A stretch of DNA of 8,330 nucleotides from Chloroflexota bacterium (GCA_018830745.1 JAHJRU010000143.1:1-8330), one strand, 5' to 3'; counted from the first letter of the stretch, positions 1 to 6,432 are shown. Made by a program: numbers and translations. Notes: generated from the sequence alone by a model not told the origin.

Positions 1-2
1 CC

Positions 3-515
3 GTAACAGGGGCGCGTGATAAGATGCTTTACCTGGAGGGCGATGTTGCGCTGAATGGGGCCAAGCTGGTTTCGGTCCTGAGGGAGGCTAAGGAACTGGC
101 GGTCATAATATCGACCATAGGGCCCAAATTAGAGGAAAGAGCCACCGAGTATTTTCGCCAGGGGGAACCGTTGCGGGGGTTCCTGCTGGATGGTATCGGC
201 AGTGCCGCCGTAGATGCCTTATATCAGGAAATCTGCATACTAATGATGCGCCAAGCCTCCGCCCGCGGTTATCAAGCGAGCAGTCGCCTCAGCCCCGGAA
301 GTCCAGGTTTCCCCATCTCAGAGCAGTGGAACCTGTTTAAACTGGCGCCGGGTGGAGAAATTGGGGTGAGTCTAAACGCATCAGGAATGATGCTGCCCCA
401 GAAATCGACCTCAATGGTGATGGGATTGGGTCCTAACATGGCAACCTGGACACAGGCAGAATCATGCGCCCGCTGCCAGCTCAACAAAACCTGCCTCCAC
501 AAAGTCGCCGCCTAG
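3..515 (+). CDS. Methionine synthase activation-domain-like protein, 5' truncated
   Basis: This is the C-terminal part of a protein resembling the stand-alone vitamin B12-dependent methionine synthase activation domain (MetH C-terminal fold), which helps reductively reactivate cobalamin enzymes using SAM. The frame is open through the left edge, and ATG 24 would leave the protein short of the usual family length (about 200 residues or more), so the true start probably lies upstream. Counting from that ATG, a helix with LLDGIGSAAVDAL lies at 54-66. An SRLSPGSPGFP stretch at 87-97 corresponds to the family's SRxSPGY loop. IGVSLNASGMMLPQKS at 113-128 corresponds to the GvxLTxSxMMxPxKS segment. 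A Cys triad C148-x2-C151-x5-C157 closes the protein, as in anaerobe versions. The family's loop tyrosine is serine here, so SAM binding is uncertain. It converges on the flavoprotein gene 44 nt away. The family call is from motif memory, not a search. Confidence 0.72.
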   Translation, partial: VTGARDKMLYLEGDVALNGAKLVSVLREAKELAVIISTIGPKLEERATEYFRQGEPLRGFLLDGIGSAAVDALYQEICILMMRQASARGYQASSRLSPGSPGFPISEQWNLFKLAPGGEIGVSLNASGMMLPQKSTSMVMGLGPNMATWTQAESCARCQLNKTCLHKVAA

Positions 516-559
516 CCAGGATTAATCGTACCAGCCAAAGTCGTGGTTGACATAATATC

Positions 560-1234
560 TTATTCCTGTGCCTTCAGCGCTGCCTTGCCCAGTTTCATCA
601 TCTTGCAGACCTGAGCCACATTCTTGCCCAAAGCACGGGCAGTTCTGAGTCCAAAATCATCGTTCAGAACACCCAGCTTATCATTGGGATCAAAGGCGCC
701 GGTGCCGTGAATACTGGAGACAGCGGTCACTCCGTAAGTGCCATACAGGGCGACAGTAACCGGCAGCATCCCGCAATGCATCATGGCATGTACCATACTT
801 AACAGGGTGGTCTCTGCTCCGGAGTTACGATGCCACAGAACGGCAGCAGCGGCACCCACTTTGTGCACCAGCTTATTGGTGTATATTTTGCCATGGACGA
901 TAGGCCTGAGACGGTCGATGAAGGCTGTCATAAACCAGGAGAGATTGCTGATATATACCGGAGAAGCCAGTATCAAGCCATCGGCTTCCAGCAGTTTGGG
1001 ATACATCGGGGTCATATCATCTTTAATGGCGCAGAAATCGCCTTCCTTCTGCTTGTAAGCGCAGAAATTACAGTGGATACAGCCGCCCTTGAAGTTTTTC
1101 CAGTCGGCCATGGTCACCAGTTCGGTCTCAACGTCTCCTGTCGCCCGGGCGCTTTCCAGGACGATGTCAAGCAGAGTTTCCGTATTGCCTTTCTTAATCG
1201 GGCTACCGCATACGCCTAGAATCTTCACCGACAC
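560..1234 (-). CDS. Iron-sulfur flavoprotein, NADPH-dependent FMN reductase family
   Basis: This is a 224-residue flavodoxin-fold protein of the NADPH-dependent FMN reductase/iron-sulfur flavoprotein (Isf) family, expected to bind FMN and one [4Fe-4S] cluster and shuttle electrons in the cytoplasm. The FMN phosphate loop GSPIKKGNTETLL is at residues 10-22. The compact cluster motif C52-x2-C55-x2-C58-x9-C68 is followed by a DDM. ASPVYISNLSW at 90-100 forms the second FMN-contacting loop. The frame stays open 25 codons further upstream (to 1309), but I chose GTG at 1234. An AGGAGG lies 10 nt before it, the Rossmann-type strand VKILGVCGSP begins directly after it, and a promoter fits between. 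The last cluster spacing (x9) is longer than in methanogen Isf (x5). Physiological partner is unknown. It appears to be a single-gene transcript, separated from the upstream genes by an inverted repeat. Confidence 0.87.
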   Translation of the reverse strand: MSVKILGVCGSPIKKGNTETLLDIVLESARATGDVETELVTMADWKNFKGGCIHCNFCAYKQKEGDFCAIKDDMTPMYPKLLEADGLILASPVYISNLSWFMTAFIDRLRPIVHGKIYTNKLVHKVGAAAAVLWHRNSGAETTLLSMVHAMMHCGMLPVTVALYGTYGVTAVSSIHGTGAFDPNDKLGVLNDDFGLRTARALGKNVAQVCKMMKLGKAALKAQE

Positions 1235-1244
1235 GGGCAAAACA

Positions 1245-1250
1245 CCTCCT
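1245..1250 (-). promoter_or_regulatory. Ribosome binding site fixing the GTG start of the flavoprotein
   Basis: A perfect AGGAGG on the minus strand lies 10 nt upstream of GTG 1234. It falls inside the longer open frame, which argues against the upstream ATG at 1309. Confidence 0.75.
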
Positions 1251-1264
1251 GCTTTATATTGCCT

Positions 1265-1293
1265 AATATAGAACGCTTTGACAGGGGTACCAA
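1265..1293 (-). promoter_or_regulatory. Sigma-70-type promoter for the flavoprotein gene
   Basis: On the minus strand TTGGTA (1288-1293) and TATATT (1265-1270) are separated by 17 nt. Transcription would start near 1258, just upstream of the AGGAGG, giving a short leader to GTG 1234. This placement also supports the shorter reading of the gene. No footprint or operator is evident. Confidence 0.5.
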
Positions 1294-1356
1294 GTGACAC
1301 TTTACGCACGCATCACATTGTTGTCAAGGGAAGCCTGTCTCTGGAGCAAACTTAAA

Positions 1357-1408
1357 GGGCTAATAAGCCAGGAGGTTTCTCCACTTCTCCTTAAGGCTTC
1401 ATTAGCCC
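1357..1408 (-). terminator. Long inverted repeat, likely terminator of the zinc-ribbon/membrane-protein pair
   Basis: GGGCTAAT (1357-1364) pairs with ATTAGCCC (1401-1408), AAGCC (1365-1369) with GGCTT (1395-1399), and AGGAG (1370-1374) with CTCCT (1387-1391). There is one bulged base (1400), a 3-nt bulge (1392-1394) and a 12-nt loop. Read on the minus strand, the hairpin is followed by an interrupted T-rich stretch (TTTAAGTTT). It lies about 30 nt after the membrane-protein stop and before the flavoprotein promoter, where a terminator would be expected. The interrupted T tract makes it imperfect, so a processing or attenuator structure cannot be excluded. Confidence 0.45.
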
Positions 1409-1439
1409 CGGATGAAAAGTCAATAACCGGTTTCTGCGT

Positions 1440-1688
1440 TCAGTGCCGATTAAAGTAGCTTCTTTTTAATCCTAATTTGGGCCAGATTTTATCTAAAGGT
1501 ATCCCGCCTAAGAGTTTGTCAAATATTAGAGCTCGAACTACTACCCATAAAAGTCCGAACGAGCCAATGAGCGTAGTCAGGACTCTTTCTGCGGCAGACA
1601 TTGGCTGCGCCCACGCAAATATCAGAATGGTCATGCCGCCCACGCCAAATAGCGCCATCAGAAATATACGCAGTGATTTATCATTCAC
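1440..1688 (-). CDS. Small two-helix membrane protein, unknown function
   Basis: This is an 82-residue protein of unrecognised family. Two hydrophobic segments, about residues 7-27 and 36-56, are long enough to cross the membrane and are joined by a short polar turn (QPMSAAER). A basic C-terminal tail (KLGLKRSYFNRH) would probably face the cytoplasm, placing both ends inside. The start is GTG 1688, with GGAG 8 nt upstream; an ATG four bases further on is out of frame. It begins 15 nt after the stop of the zinc-ribbon gene and is almost certainly co-transcribed with it. No catalytic or binding motif is visible. The pair could form a small membrane-associated unit, but that rests on adjacency only. 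Confidence 0.68.
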   Translation of the reverse strand: MNDKSLRIFLMALFGVGGMTILIFAWAQPMSAAERVLTTLIGSFGLLWVVVRALIFDKLLGGIPLDKIWPKLGLKRSYFNRH

Positions 1689-1703
1689 TGGCTGGTCTCC
1701 GCA

Positions 1704-1895
1704 TTAATGACCATTGTCTTCCTGTCCTGCTTTTGCCAGTAGCGGCGACTTAGAATTCCTCAGTTCTCGTTCAGAAAACTCGGCGTGGACAGCACTACAC
1801 TGGAGACAGGTTACGTATACACTGTCCTCGTATCGCTCCAGAAAGAGGTCTCCCCCGCATCGCTGACATCCTTTGCTCTTTATCAGGTAAAACAT
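1704..1895 (-). CDS. Small single zinc-ribbon protein, unknown function
   Basis: This is a 63-residue protein with one probable zinc ribbon: C10-x2-C13 in CQRCGG and C30-x2-C33 in CLQC, separated by a short beta-rich linker. The C-terminal half (SERELRNSKSPLLAKAGQEDNGH) is polar and probably disordered. An in-frame ATG five codons earlier (1910) exists. The GGGAGG at 1903-1908 overlaps that start and sits 7 nt before ATG 1895, so the later start is chosen. Similar tiny ribbons are common in anaerobic bacteria and archaea and may bind nucleic acid or protein; the function here is unknown. It is the first gene of a pair with the membrane protein. Confidence 0.72.
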   Translation of the reverse strand: MFYLIKSKGCQRCGGDLFLERYEDSVYVTCLQCSAVHAEFSERELRNSKSPLLAKAGQEDNGH

Positions 1896-1902
1896 GGCAT
1901 TA

Positions 1903-1908
1903 CCTCCC
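1903..1908 (-). promoter_or_regulatory. Ribosome binding site deciding the zinc-ribbon start
   Basis: GGGAGG on the minus strand, 7 nt before ATG 1895. It lies within the first codons of the longer frame from 1910, which makes the 1910 start unlikely. Confidence 0.6.
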
Positions 1909-2058
1909 ATTCCCCCTGACTGCCCAGGTTTTAACCATAATTTAGAGTCTTCCAGTTACCACTGTCTCACGAAAGAGCCGATAACTATCACAAAATTATC
2001 AAGAAGCTCGTATTTTTTAATATAACGTACTACTTGTCGAAAGGTTACCTCCCTTGAA

Positions 2059-5000
2059 TTATTTCCGGGCCGTCGCCTCAGCTTCCAGGTAAGCGGTCAT
2101 CTTAGGCGCTATCATCGGGGCTACACGGGGTAGCATCGGCGGCATAATAGCCTGCATCACTTCAGGCAGCATGGCGTCCATAGCCGGTGGCATGTTAGGT
2201 ATAGCCTGCTTCATCAGCTCGGTAGACCGGGGCATCAGCGCCGGCAGCATTGAGGGCAGAAGCCGGGGCATCAAGATGGGAATCATTTTGTCCATCATTG
2301 ACAGCATCGGGTGGCGGAGAAAGGCGGGCATTCCCTGGACCATGCCCATCATTTTTTTCATAGCTCCCGGCATGGCGGACATGATTTCGGGCATCATTTG
2401 CCCCATCATCTCATTCATGCCTGCCGGAGTCATCATGTCTATGGCGGTGCCAAAGACATCCCAGGCATCGAGAACGGTATGCGTTGGGTCGGCGACATCG
2501 TAGCCAAGAGCTTCGGCCACAATATCCGACCAGTCGAGAATGCGCACCGGCGATTTCTTGAAGCGGGCTCCGACGCGCAGCTGCACCTCGCAGCAGGGAC
2601 AGGCAGTGACGACTACATCCGCTTTAACCGCCTCCGCCTCCGCTATACGGAACGCTCCGATGGCATCTGCCGCCGGCGGACGCCCTACCCGGCTCAGCAC
2701 ACTGCCACAGCAAAGACCATCCACCCGGTTGTGCTCCATCTCGACTAACTCAACTCCGGGTATGGCATTCAGAACTTCACGGGGCGGCTCATATATACCA
2801 CCATGCCGACCAATGTGACAGGGGTCATGGTAGGTAAGTCGGCCGCCATCCTTCGGTGTGTGCTTGAATTTTAGTTTACCTTCTCTCACCAGGTCTGCGG
2901 TGACTTCAGTGATATTTCTTACTTTAACGTTATACTCCAGCCCCAGTTTCGGCGCCCACTCACGGTAGTAGTGGTTCAGGGTGACCCAGCAGCCGGGACA
3001 GGAGATTATCACCTCTTCAACACCACGTTTGTTCAGCTCGGTGATGTTATGCTCCACCGCTTCGGCAAACAGGTCCCACTTGCCGGCAGCATAGAAGGGG
3101 ATGCCGCAGCAGGCTTCGTCTTTTCCCAGATAGGTAAAGTCAATCCCGCCCTCCTTGAGTATGTGAACAGCATTCTGGGCAATATCGTTTTCCACATATG
3201 AGGCGGTACAGCCTGCCCAGTAGGCCGTTTTCCCCTTTTCCAGGGGTAAAACATCGTCCGGCAGCCAGTTAACTTTCTCCTCGCGACCCCCGGCCCAGAT
3301 ATTCGACTCACGAGTGAAGCTAGAGCCCATCATTTCAAAACCGGGGAAGGTATGGTAGCCCTTCTCATGAATCACCAGACCCCGCATCTGGTCCCACATC
3401 TGCTGGATGGGAATCTGTACCTGGCAAACCTGGTTACAGCGCTGGCAGGTGGTGCAGAGCAGAAAGGAGTCAAGCATAGTCTGGTTGAACTCAGCTTTGC
3501 CTTCCAGGTACTGGCGAAGGAAATACCAGCGGCCCCTGGCAGTCTCACTTTCCCACTGGCGGCCATAGTACTGGTCACATACCTCAATACAGTAACCGCA
3601 TTGCGCACAGGAATAGGCTTCATAAGCAATTTGAGGCGGTATCTTGTCAGCTAACTTTGGCTTATGACTGAACAGGGCTCTGCCTATGGACAGGAATGGC
3701 TTACCTAGCTGGCCCAATTTCATAGCCAGACGCAACAGTCGGGGATTGCGGTTCTCGGGCAGTATCTTACCTGGATTAAAGATGCCCTGAGGGTCGGTTT
3801 TCTTTTTATACTCCAGCAGTCGATTGACTTTCTCATTACCAAGATTTCGCCGCGCATGGCTGGTGAAGTAGAGTCCGGTAGAGTAGGGACAACCACCATA
3901 CTGGCAGGCGACATCTATAATCTCCAGAGAGCGGGGGAACTCAAAGGTATAGGCCGGTGAGCGTTCATCGCTTAGTAGATGCCCCAGGAGAGAGGCTTCT
4001 TCATGACTGAGCAGCGTTGATGTGATGGCAATGCCGGGGAATTTCCGCTCTATCTCCTCGATTACGTTTTCGATGCGCAAGACCGGAACTAATATTATGG
4101 ATTCGCTGGATATCAGGGATGGCCCCAGCCGTTTAAGCCTGATGGGATAGAATCGGTCGCTCCACTCTTTTCTAGTGGCCTCTTCGTCTTCAAGATGGCC
4201 CTGGTTAGAACCGATGATATCCAGTAGTGCTGGTAAGATCTGCTCATGGCGTGACCTGGGATAGACAAACATAGCCCGGCATCTCTTTTGGGTCACCTTT
4301 TCATCAAACGGTCCCTTATCTTCGCCAAAACTTGGTTTCACCTTGAGCGCCGCCATCTCAGCCTCTTCTTGCTTGGTAGCAAAGACGGCGTTGGAAAAGC
4401 TGATATGCCATAATGGAAGGGCGTTCTGTTCCACATCGCGCAAAGCACGTAAGAGATGCTTCAAGCTGGGGAACGACGCTACGACCGGTACATCATCCTC
4501 AGCCTTACGCGTCTTGACCGTCACTTCGGTTATCATACCGGTTATTCCCTCGGCTTCGATGACCAGTTCCAAATCATCGCCGTCTATTGTCTTAACTTCG
4601 CCCTCGGGGGTTACCAGCTTAACCGACTTAATATTGTGGCCGATTTGCCCGTATTGATAGCTGCCGATGCCACCGCCACCCTCGGCAACCCAGCCGGCTA
4701 CGGTAGCGCTCGGAGCGCTGGAGGGATAGATGCGCAAAGCCAGTCCCTGTTTACGCAATTCGTATTCCAGGTTCTTCCAGATTACTCCGGCCTCAACCGT
4801 GGCGGCCGCATTTTTCTTATCTATCTCCAATATGCGGCGCATTCGAGAAAAGTCAACCACTATGCCACCCCTGGTGGGAATAACACCTCCCCAACCACTT
4901 GAGGCTGCACCACGAGGAGTAAGGGGAATGGCTTTCTGGCGAGCCAACCGGGTGATAAAGACCACCTCTTCGGTATTGAGCGGTTGCACTACCGACTCAG

Positions 5001-5136
5001 GAACCATTTGAAGCGTTTGCTTGACCAATGTAGGTAAGCTGGCGGTGTCATGGGCATAGAACAGCATCTCTGTTTTATCAAAACTAACCCTTTCTCCAAA
5101 CCTTGCTCCCAATTCTGTCCGGGCTTCGTTATTCAT
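2059..5136 (-). CDS. Fused FAD-linked oxidase / Fe-S / double CCG-domain oxidoreductase with Met-Pro-rich tail
   Basis: This 1025-residue protein joins GlcD-like and GlcF-like halves. Residues about 47-215 form a PCMH-type FAD domain (PRGAASSGWGG at 74-84; EGGGGIGSYQYGQIG at 152-166). Residues 216-460 are an FAD-oxidase C-terminal domain ending in FNPGKILP. Two [4Fe-4S] motifs follow, at C510/513/516/520 and C561/564/567/571. Then come two CCG (HdrB/GlpC-type) domains, C643 with CCG 676-678 and CPGC 713-716, and C773 with CCG 809-811 and CPCC 846-849. Residues about 901-1013 are a tail with 30 Met and 19 Pro. The family oxidises organic acids and passes electrons through clusters to quinone or a disulfide-type acceptor. 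The usual GHxGDGNxH and EHGIG substrate/metal motifs are not evident, so the substrate is unknown. An AGGGGGA Shine-Dalgarno precedes ATG 5136. It lies 27 nt after the ArsR gene in one operon. Confidence 0.9.
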   Translation of the reverse strand: MNNEARTELGARFGERVSFDKTEMLFYAHDTASLPTLVKQTLQMVPESVVQPLNTEEVVFITRLARQKAIPLTPRGAASSGWGGVIPTRGGIVVDFSRMRRILEIDKKNAAATVEAGVIWKNLEYELRKQGLALRIYPSSAPSATVAGWVAEGGGGIGSYQYGQIGHNIKSVKLVTPEGEVKTIDGDDLELVIEAEGITGMITEVTVKTRKAEDDVPVVASFPSLKHLLRALRDVEQNALPLWHISFSNAVFATKQEEAEMAALKVKPSFGEDKGPFDEKVTQKRCRAMFVYPRSRHEQILPALLDIIGSNQGHLEDEEATRKEWSDRFYPIRLKRLGPSLISSESIILVPVLRIENVIEEIERKFPGIAITSTLLSHEEASLLGHLLSDERSPAYTFEFPRSLEIIDVACQYGGCPYSTGLYFTSHARRNLGNEKVNRLLEYKKKTDPQGIFNPGKILPENRNPRLLRLAMKLGQLGKPFLSIGRALFSHKPKLADKIPPQIAYEAYSCAQCGYCIEVCDQYYGRQWESETARGRWYFLRQYLEGKAEFNQTMLDSFLLCTTCQRCNQVCQVQIPIQQMWDQMRGLVIHEKGYHTFPGFEMMGSSFTRESNIWAGGREEKVNWLPDDVLPLEKGKTAYWAGCTASYVENDIAQNAVHILKEGGIDFTYLGKDEACCGIPFYAAGKWDLFAEAVEHNITELNKRGVEEVIISCPGCWVTLNHYYREWAPKLGLEYNVKVRNITEVTADLVREGKLKFKHTPKDGGRLTYHDPCHIGRHGGIYEPPREVLNAIPGVELVEMEHNRVDGLCCGSVLSRVGRPPAADAIGAFRIAEAEAVKADVVVTACPCCEVQLRVGARFKKSPVRILDWSDIVAEALGYDVADPTHTVLDAWDVFGTAIDMMTPAGMNEMMGQMMPEIMSAMPGAMKKMMGMVQGMPAFLRHPMLSMMDKMIPILMPRLLPSMLPALMPRSTELMKQAIPNMPPAMDAMLPEVMQAIMPPMLPRVAPMIAPKMTAYLEAEATARK

Positions 5137-5163
5137 TGTATCCCCCTTAAAACCATATCTTTT

Positions 5164-5493
5164 CTATATAACCAGTTTTTCCGCCAGTTCCCCGTTCTTC
5201 TTTATCTGAGTTAACAATATCTCGTGCACAAGGTCACAAGCCTCGCATATCTTGGGGTCTGACAGACTATAATAGATACTCGTCCCATCACGACGCGCCT
5301 TAACCACACCCCGGTCGCGGAGAATGCCCAGATGACGGGAGACAACCGCCTGGTCTAATTCCAGCATCCGAGCCAAAGCACCGACGGCTCTTTCCCCATC
5401 TCTTAAAGCGTCAATCATAATGAGCCTCTTCGGCTCAGAAAAAGTCTTACAGAGCTCAGCTTTCAGTTTGTAAATCTCCGGGTCATAATCCAT
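5164..5493 (-). CDS. ArsR/SmtB-family transcriptional repressor with three cysteines
   Basis: This is a 109-residue winged-helix regulator, the usual length for ArsR/SmtB proteins. SEPKRLIMIDALRDGERAV (residues 19-37) leads into the HTH. LDQAVVSRHLGILRDRGVVKARR (46-68) is the recognition helix and start of the wing, and GTSIYYSL (70-77) is the second wing strand. Cysteines occur at 15 (first helix), 83 and 86 (ICEACDLV, last helix). The classic ELCVCDL metal site of ArsR is absent. A redox, persulfide or metal sensor using C15 with C83/C86 is possible but only inferred. A strong AAGGAGG lies 10-11 nt before ATG 5493. The gene is first in an operon with the large oxidoreductase and probably represses its own promoter through the palindrome at 5524-5533. 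Confidence 0.92.
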   Translation of the reverse strand: MDYDPEIYKLKAELCKTFSEPKRLIMIDALRDGERAVGALARMLELDQAVVSRHLGILRDRGVVKARRDGTSIYYSLSDPKICEACDLVHEILLTQIKKNGELAEKLVI

Positions 5494-5523
5494 TTAAGTA
5501 GCACCTCCTTTCATATACTGATA

Positions 5524-5533
5524 TATACGTATA
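5524..5533. promoter_or_regulatory. Candidate ArsR operator palindrome
   Basis: TATACGTATA is a perfect 10-bp palindrome just downstream of the -10 box, in the expected start region of the arsR transcript. The surrounding AT-rich bases extend the symmetry imperfectly, as in the AT-rich inverted repeats bound by ArsR/SmtB proteins. Assignment rests on position and symmetry; in an AT-rich promoter such short palindromes can occur by chance. Confidence 0.4.
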
Positions 5534-5540
5534 CACATAT

Positions 5541-5569
5541 ATATTATAATAAAAAATAGTAGCTGTCAA
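5541..5569 (-). promoter_or_regulatory. Near-consensus promoter of the arsR-oxidoreductase operon
   Basis: On the minus strand a perfect TTGACA (5564-5569) is followed after 17 nt by TAATAT (5541-5546); with 15 nt spacing the overlapping TATAAT (5543-5548) could serve instead. The strength of the boxes fits a promoter kept off by a repressor. It shows that arsR is transcribed separately from the sulfur operon that ends at 5669. Confidence 0.72.
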
Positions 5570-5668
5570 TACATCTAGGTGCTATTAGGAGATTTTCAGA
5601 GGGTTATCGCCAATACGCGGATACCGGTCTAGGGGAAAAACTTGACACAACTGGAAACGATTCAGGTT

Positions 5669-5902
5669 CTATTCGTGGGTTTTCTTGACGTAGACCTTGA
5701 TTTCTTTGCCTGCTTCTTCTATACCAAGGAATTCATGACCGGTAGCCTTGCTCCAGGCTGGCATATCCTGCCTTATTCCCGGGTCGTCAGCCACTACCTC
5801 CAGCACCTCGCCCGTTTTAAGGCTTTTTATCTTATCAGCAGTTTTGACTATCGGCATAGGACAGTACAGACCCATACAGTCCAGGGTTTGATCCGCTTGC
5901 AT
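5669..5902 (-). CDS. tusA: TusA-family sulfur carrier protein
   Basis: This is a 77-residue TusA/YedF/SirA-family protein, which carries sulfur as a persulfide on a conserved cysteine for tRNA thiolation, molybdenum-cofactor or dissimilatory sulfur pathways. The signature is LDCMGLYCPMPIVK (residues 7-20), with the active cysteine C14 in the CPxP motif; a second cysteine, C9, is present. GEVLEVVADDPGIRQDMPAW forms the following strand and helix, and the rest gives the compact two-layer fold. The frame runs open to 6061, but GGAGG 5 nt before ATG 5902 and the family length fix the start. It is the last gene of the five-gene operon, 32 nt after the DsrE_2 gene. TusA beside DsrE-family genes is typical of sulfur-trafficking clusters. 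Confidence 0.94.
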   Translation of the reverse strand: MQADQTLDCMGLYCPMPIVKTADKIKSLKTGEVLEVVADDPGIRQDMPAWSKATGHEFLGIEEAGKEIKVYVKKTHE

Positions 5903-5934
5903 ACGGTCCTCCTCAATGGCTAGAGAAAATATGG

Positions 5935-6432
5935 TTAGATGAACAGGGTTACTTTGGACTCGCGAGCCTCGCCCAGGAAAAAGGCAGCGCCGGTCAGGCT
6001 TAACGCCTCCTCGCGGAAGGCATCTTCCGGCAAGCCCATCATTCCACATGAAGTGCTGCACGGGACCATTTTGACGCCCATTTGCTGAGCCATAGAGATG
6101 AACTCGTCTATTGAAGGCATGTTTATTTCCTTCATCAGGCGTTTCATCATCCAGGTGCCCAGCCCAAACATATTGAACTTGGACATTTTAAGTCGCTTGG
6201 TGCCGCCCCGGTTAACAAAGTTAAGCATGCGTCGCATAAGCCCCTGGCTTTTTATGCCGCCCTCGTTTTTCTTCAGGATATTCAGTCCCCAGAAGGTAAA
6301 GAACATGGTGACGTCCATACCCATGCTGGCGCCGGTAGTGGCCAGCATAAAGGCAGCCAGAGCCCTGTCCAGGTCACCACTGAATACCACAATGGTAAGC
6401 TTCTCCTTTTCTTCACTCACACTATCCGCCAT
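5935..6432 (-). CDS. DsrE/DsrF/DrsH-like (DsrE_2) family protein
   Basis: This is a 165-residue protein of the DsrE_2-type family, whose members transfer sulfur between carriers such as TusA and heterodisulfide-reductase-like or Dsr enzymes. The N-terminal strand KLTIVVFSGDLDRALAAFML (11-30) precedes TFWGLNILKK (46-55). The family's typical Met/Lys-rich insertion follows (about 64-105, with KMSKFNMFGLGTWMMKRLMK). The probable active loop is PCSTSCGMMGL (124-134), with C125 and C129; many relatives have ACxMSxxxMG here with a single cysteine, so C129 is notable. No membrane segment is needed to explain its hydrophobicity. AGGAG lies upstream of ATG 6432. It begins 9 nt after the double zinc ribbon gene and is followed by tusA, its likely partner. 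Confidence 0.88.
   Translation of the reverse strand: MADSVSEEKEKLTIVVFSGDLDRALAAFMLATTGASMGMDVTMFFTFWGLNILKKNEGGIKSQGLMRRMLNFVNRGGTKRLKMSKFNMFGLGTWMMKRLMKEINMPSIDEFISMAQQMGVKMVPCSTSCGMMGLPEDAFREEALSLTGAAFFLGEARESKVTLFI

Noticed and set aside
830..1219. Plus-strand open frame of 129 residues opposite the flavoprotein
   Set aside because: It is a shadow of the minus-strand gene with no recognisable motif or ribosome binding site. The minus-strand frame has clear FMN and cluster motifs.
1278..1283. TTGACA on the plus strand as a -35 box
   Set aside because: There is no matching -10 box 16-18 nt downstream and no plus-strand gene to serve.
1235..1309. 25-residue N-terminal extension of the flavoprotein
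   Set aside because: The extension contains the promoter's -10 and -35 boxes and the AGGAGG, and the flavodoxin fold starts right after GTG 1234.
2043..2055. Shine-Dalgarno-like AAGGGAGGTAACC on the minus strand just after the oxidoreductase stop
   Set aside because: No ATG or GTG with an open frame follows at a usable distance; the next codons soon reach stops. I see no small gene in 1911-2058.
2311..2748. Plus-strand open frame (145 residues) opposite the oxidoreductase tail and second CCG domain
   Set aside because: It is a His/Arg-rich shadow generated by the Met-rich and CCG coding sequence on the other strand, with no motif of its own.
4456..4902. Plus-strand open frame (148 residues) opposite the FAD domain
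   Set aside because: It is antisense to a well-supported FAD-binding domain and has no family resemblance or start signal.
5590..5668. Terminator for the five-gene operon
   Set aside because: Only a weak, bulged pairing (GGTATC with GATAACC) without a following T run was found, which is not enough to call.
5903..6061. N-terminal extension of TusA by 53 residues into the DsrE_2 gene
   Set aside because: The extension lies almost wholly in another frame of the DsrE_2 gene. The family is about 75-80 residues long, and GGAGG sits 5 nt before ATG 5902.
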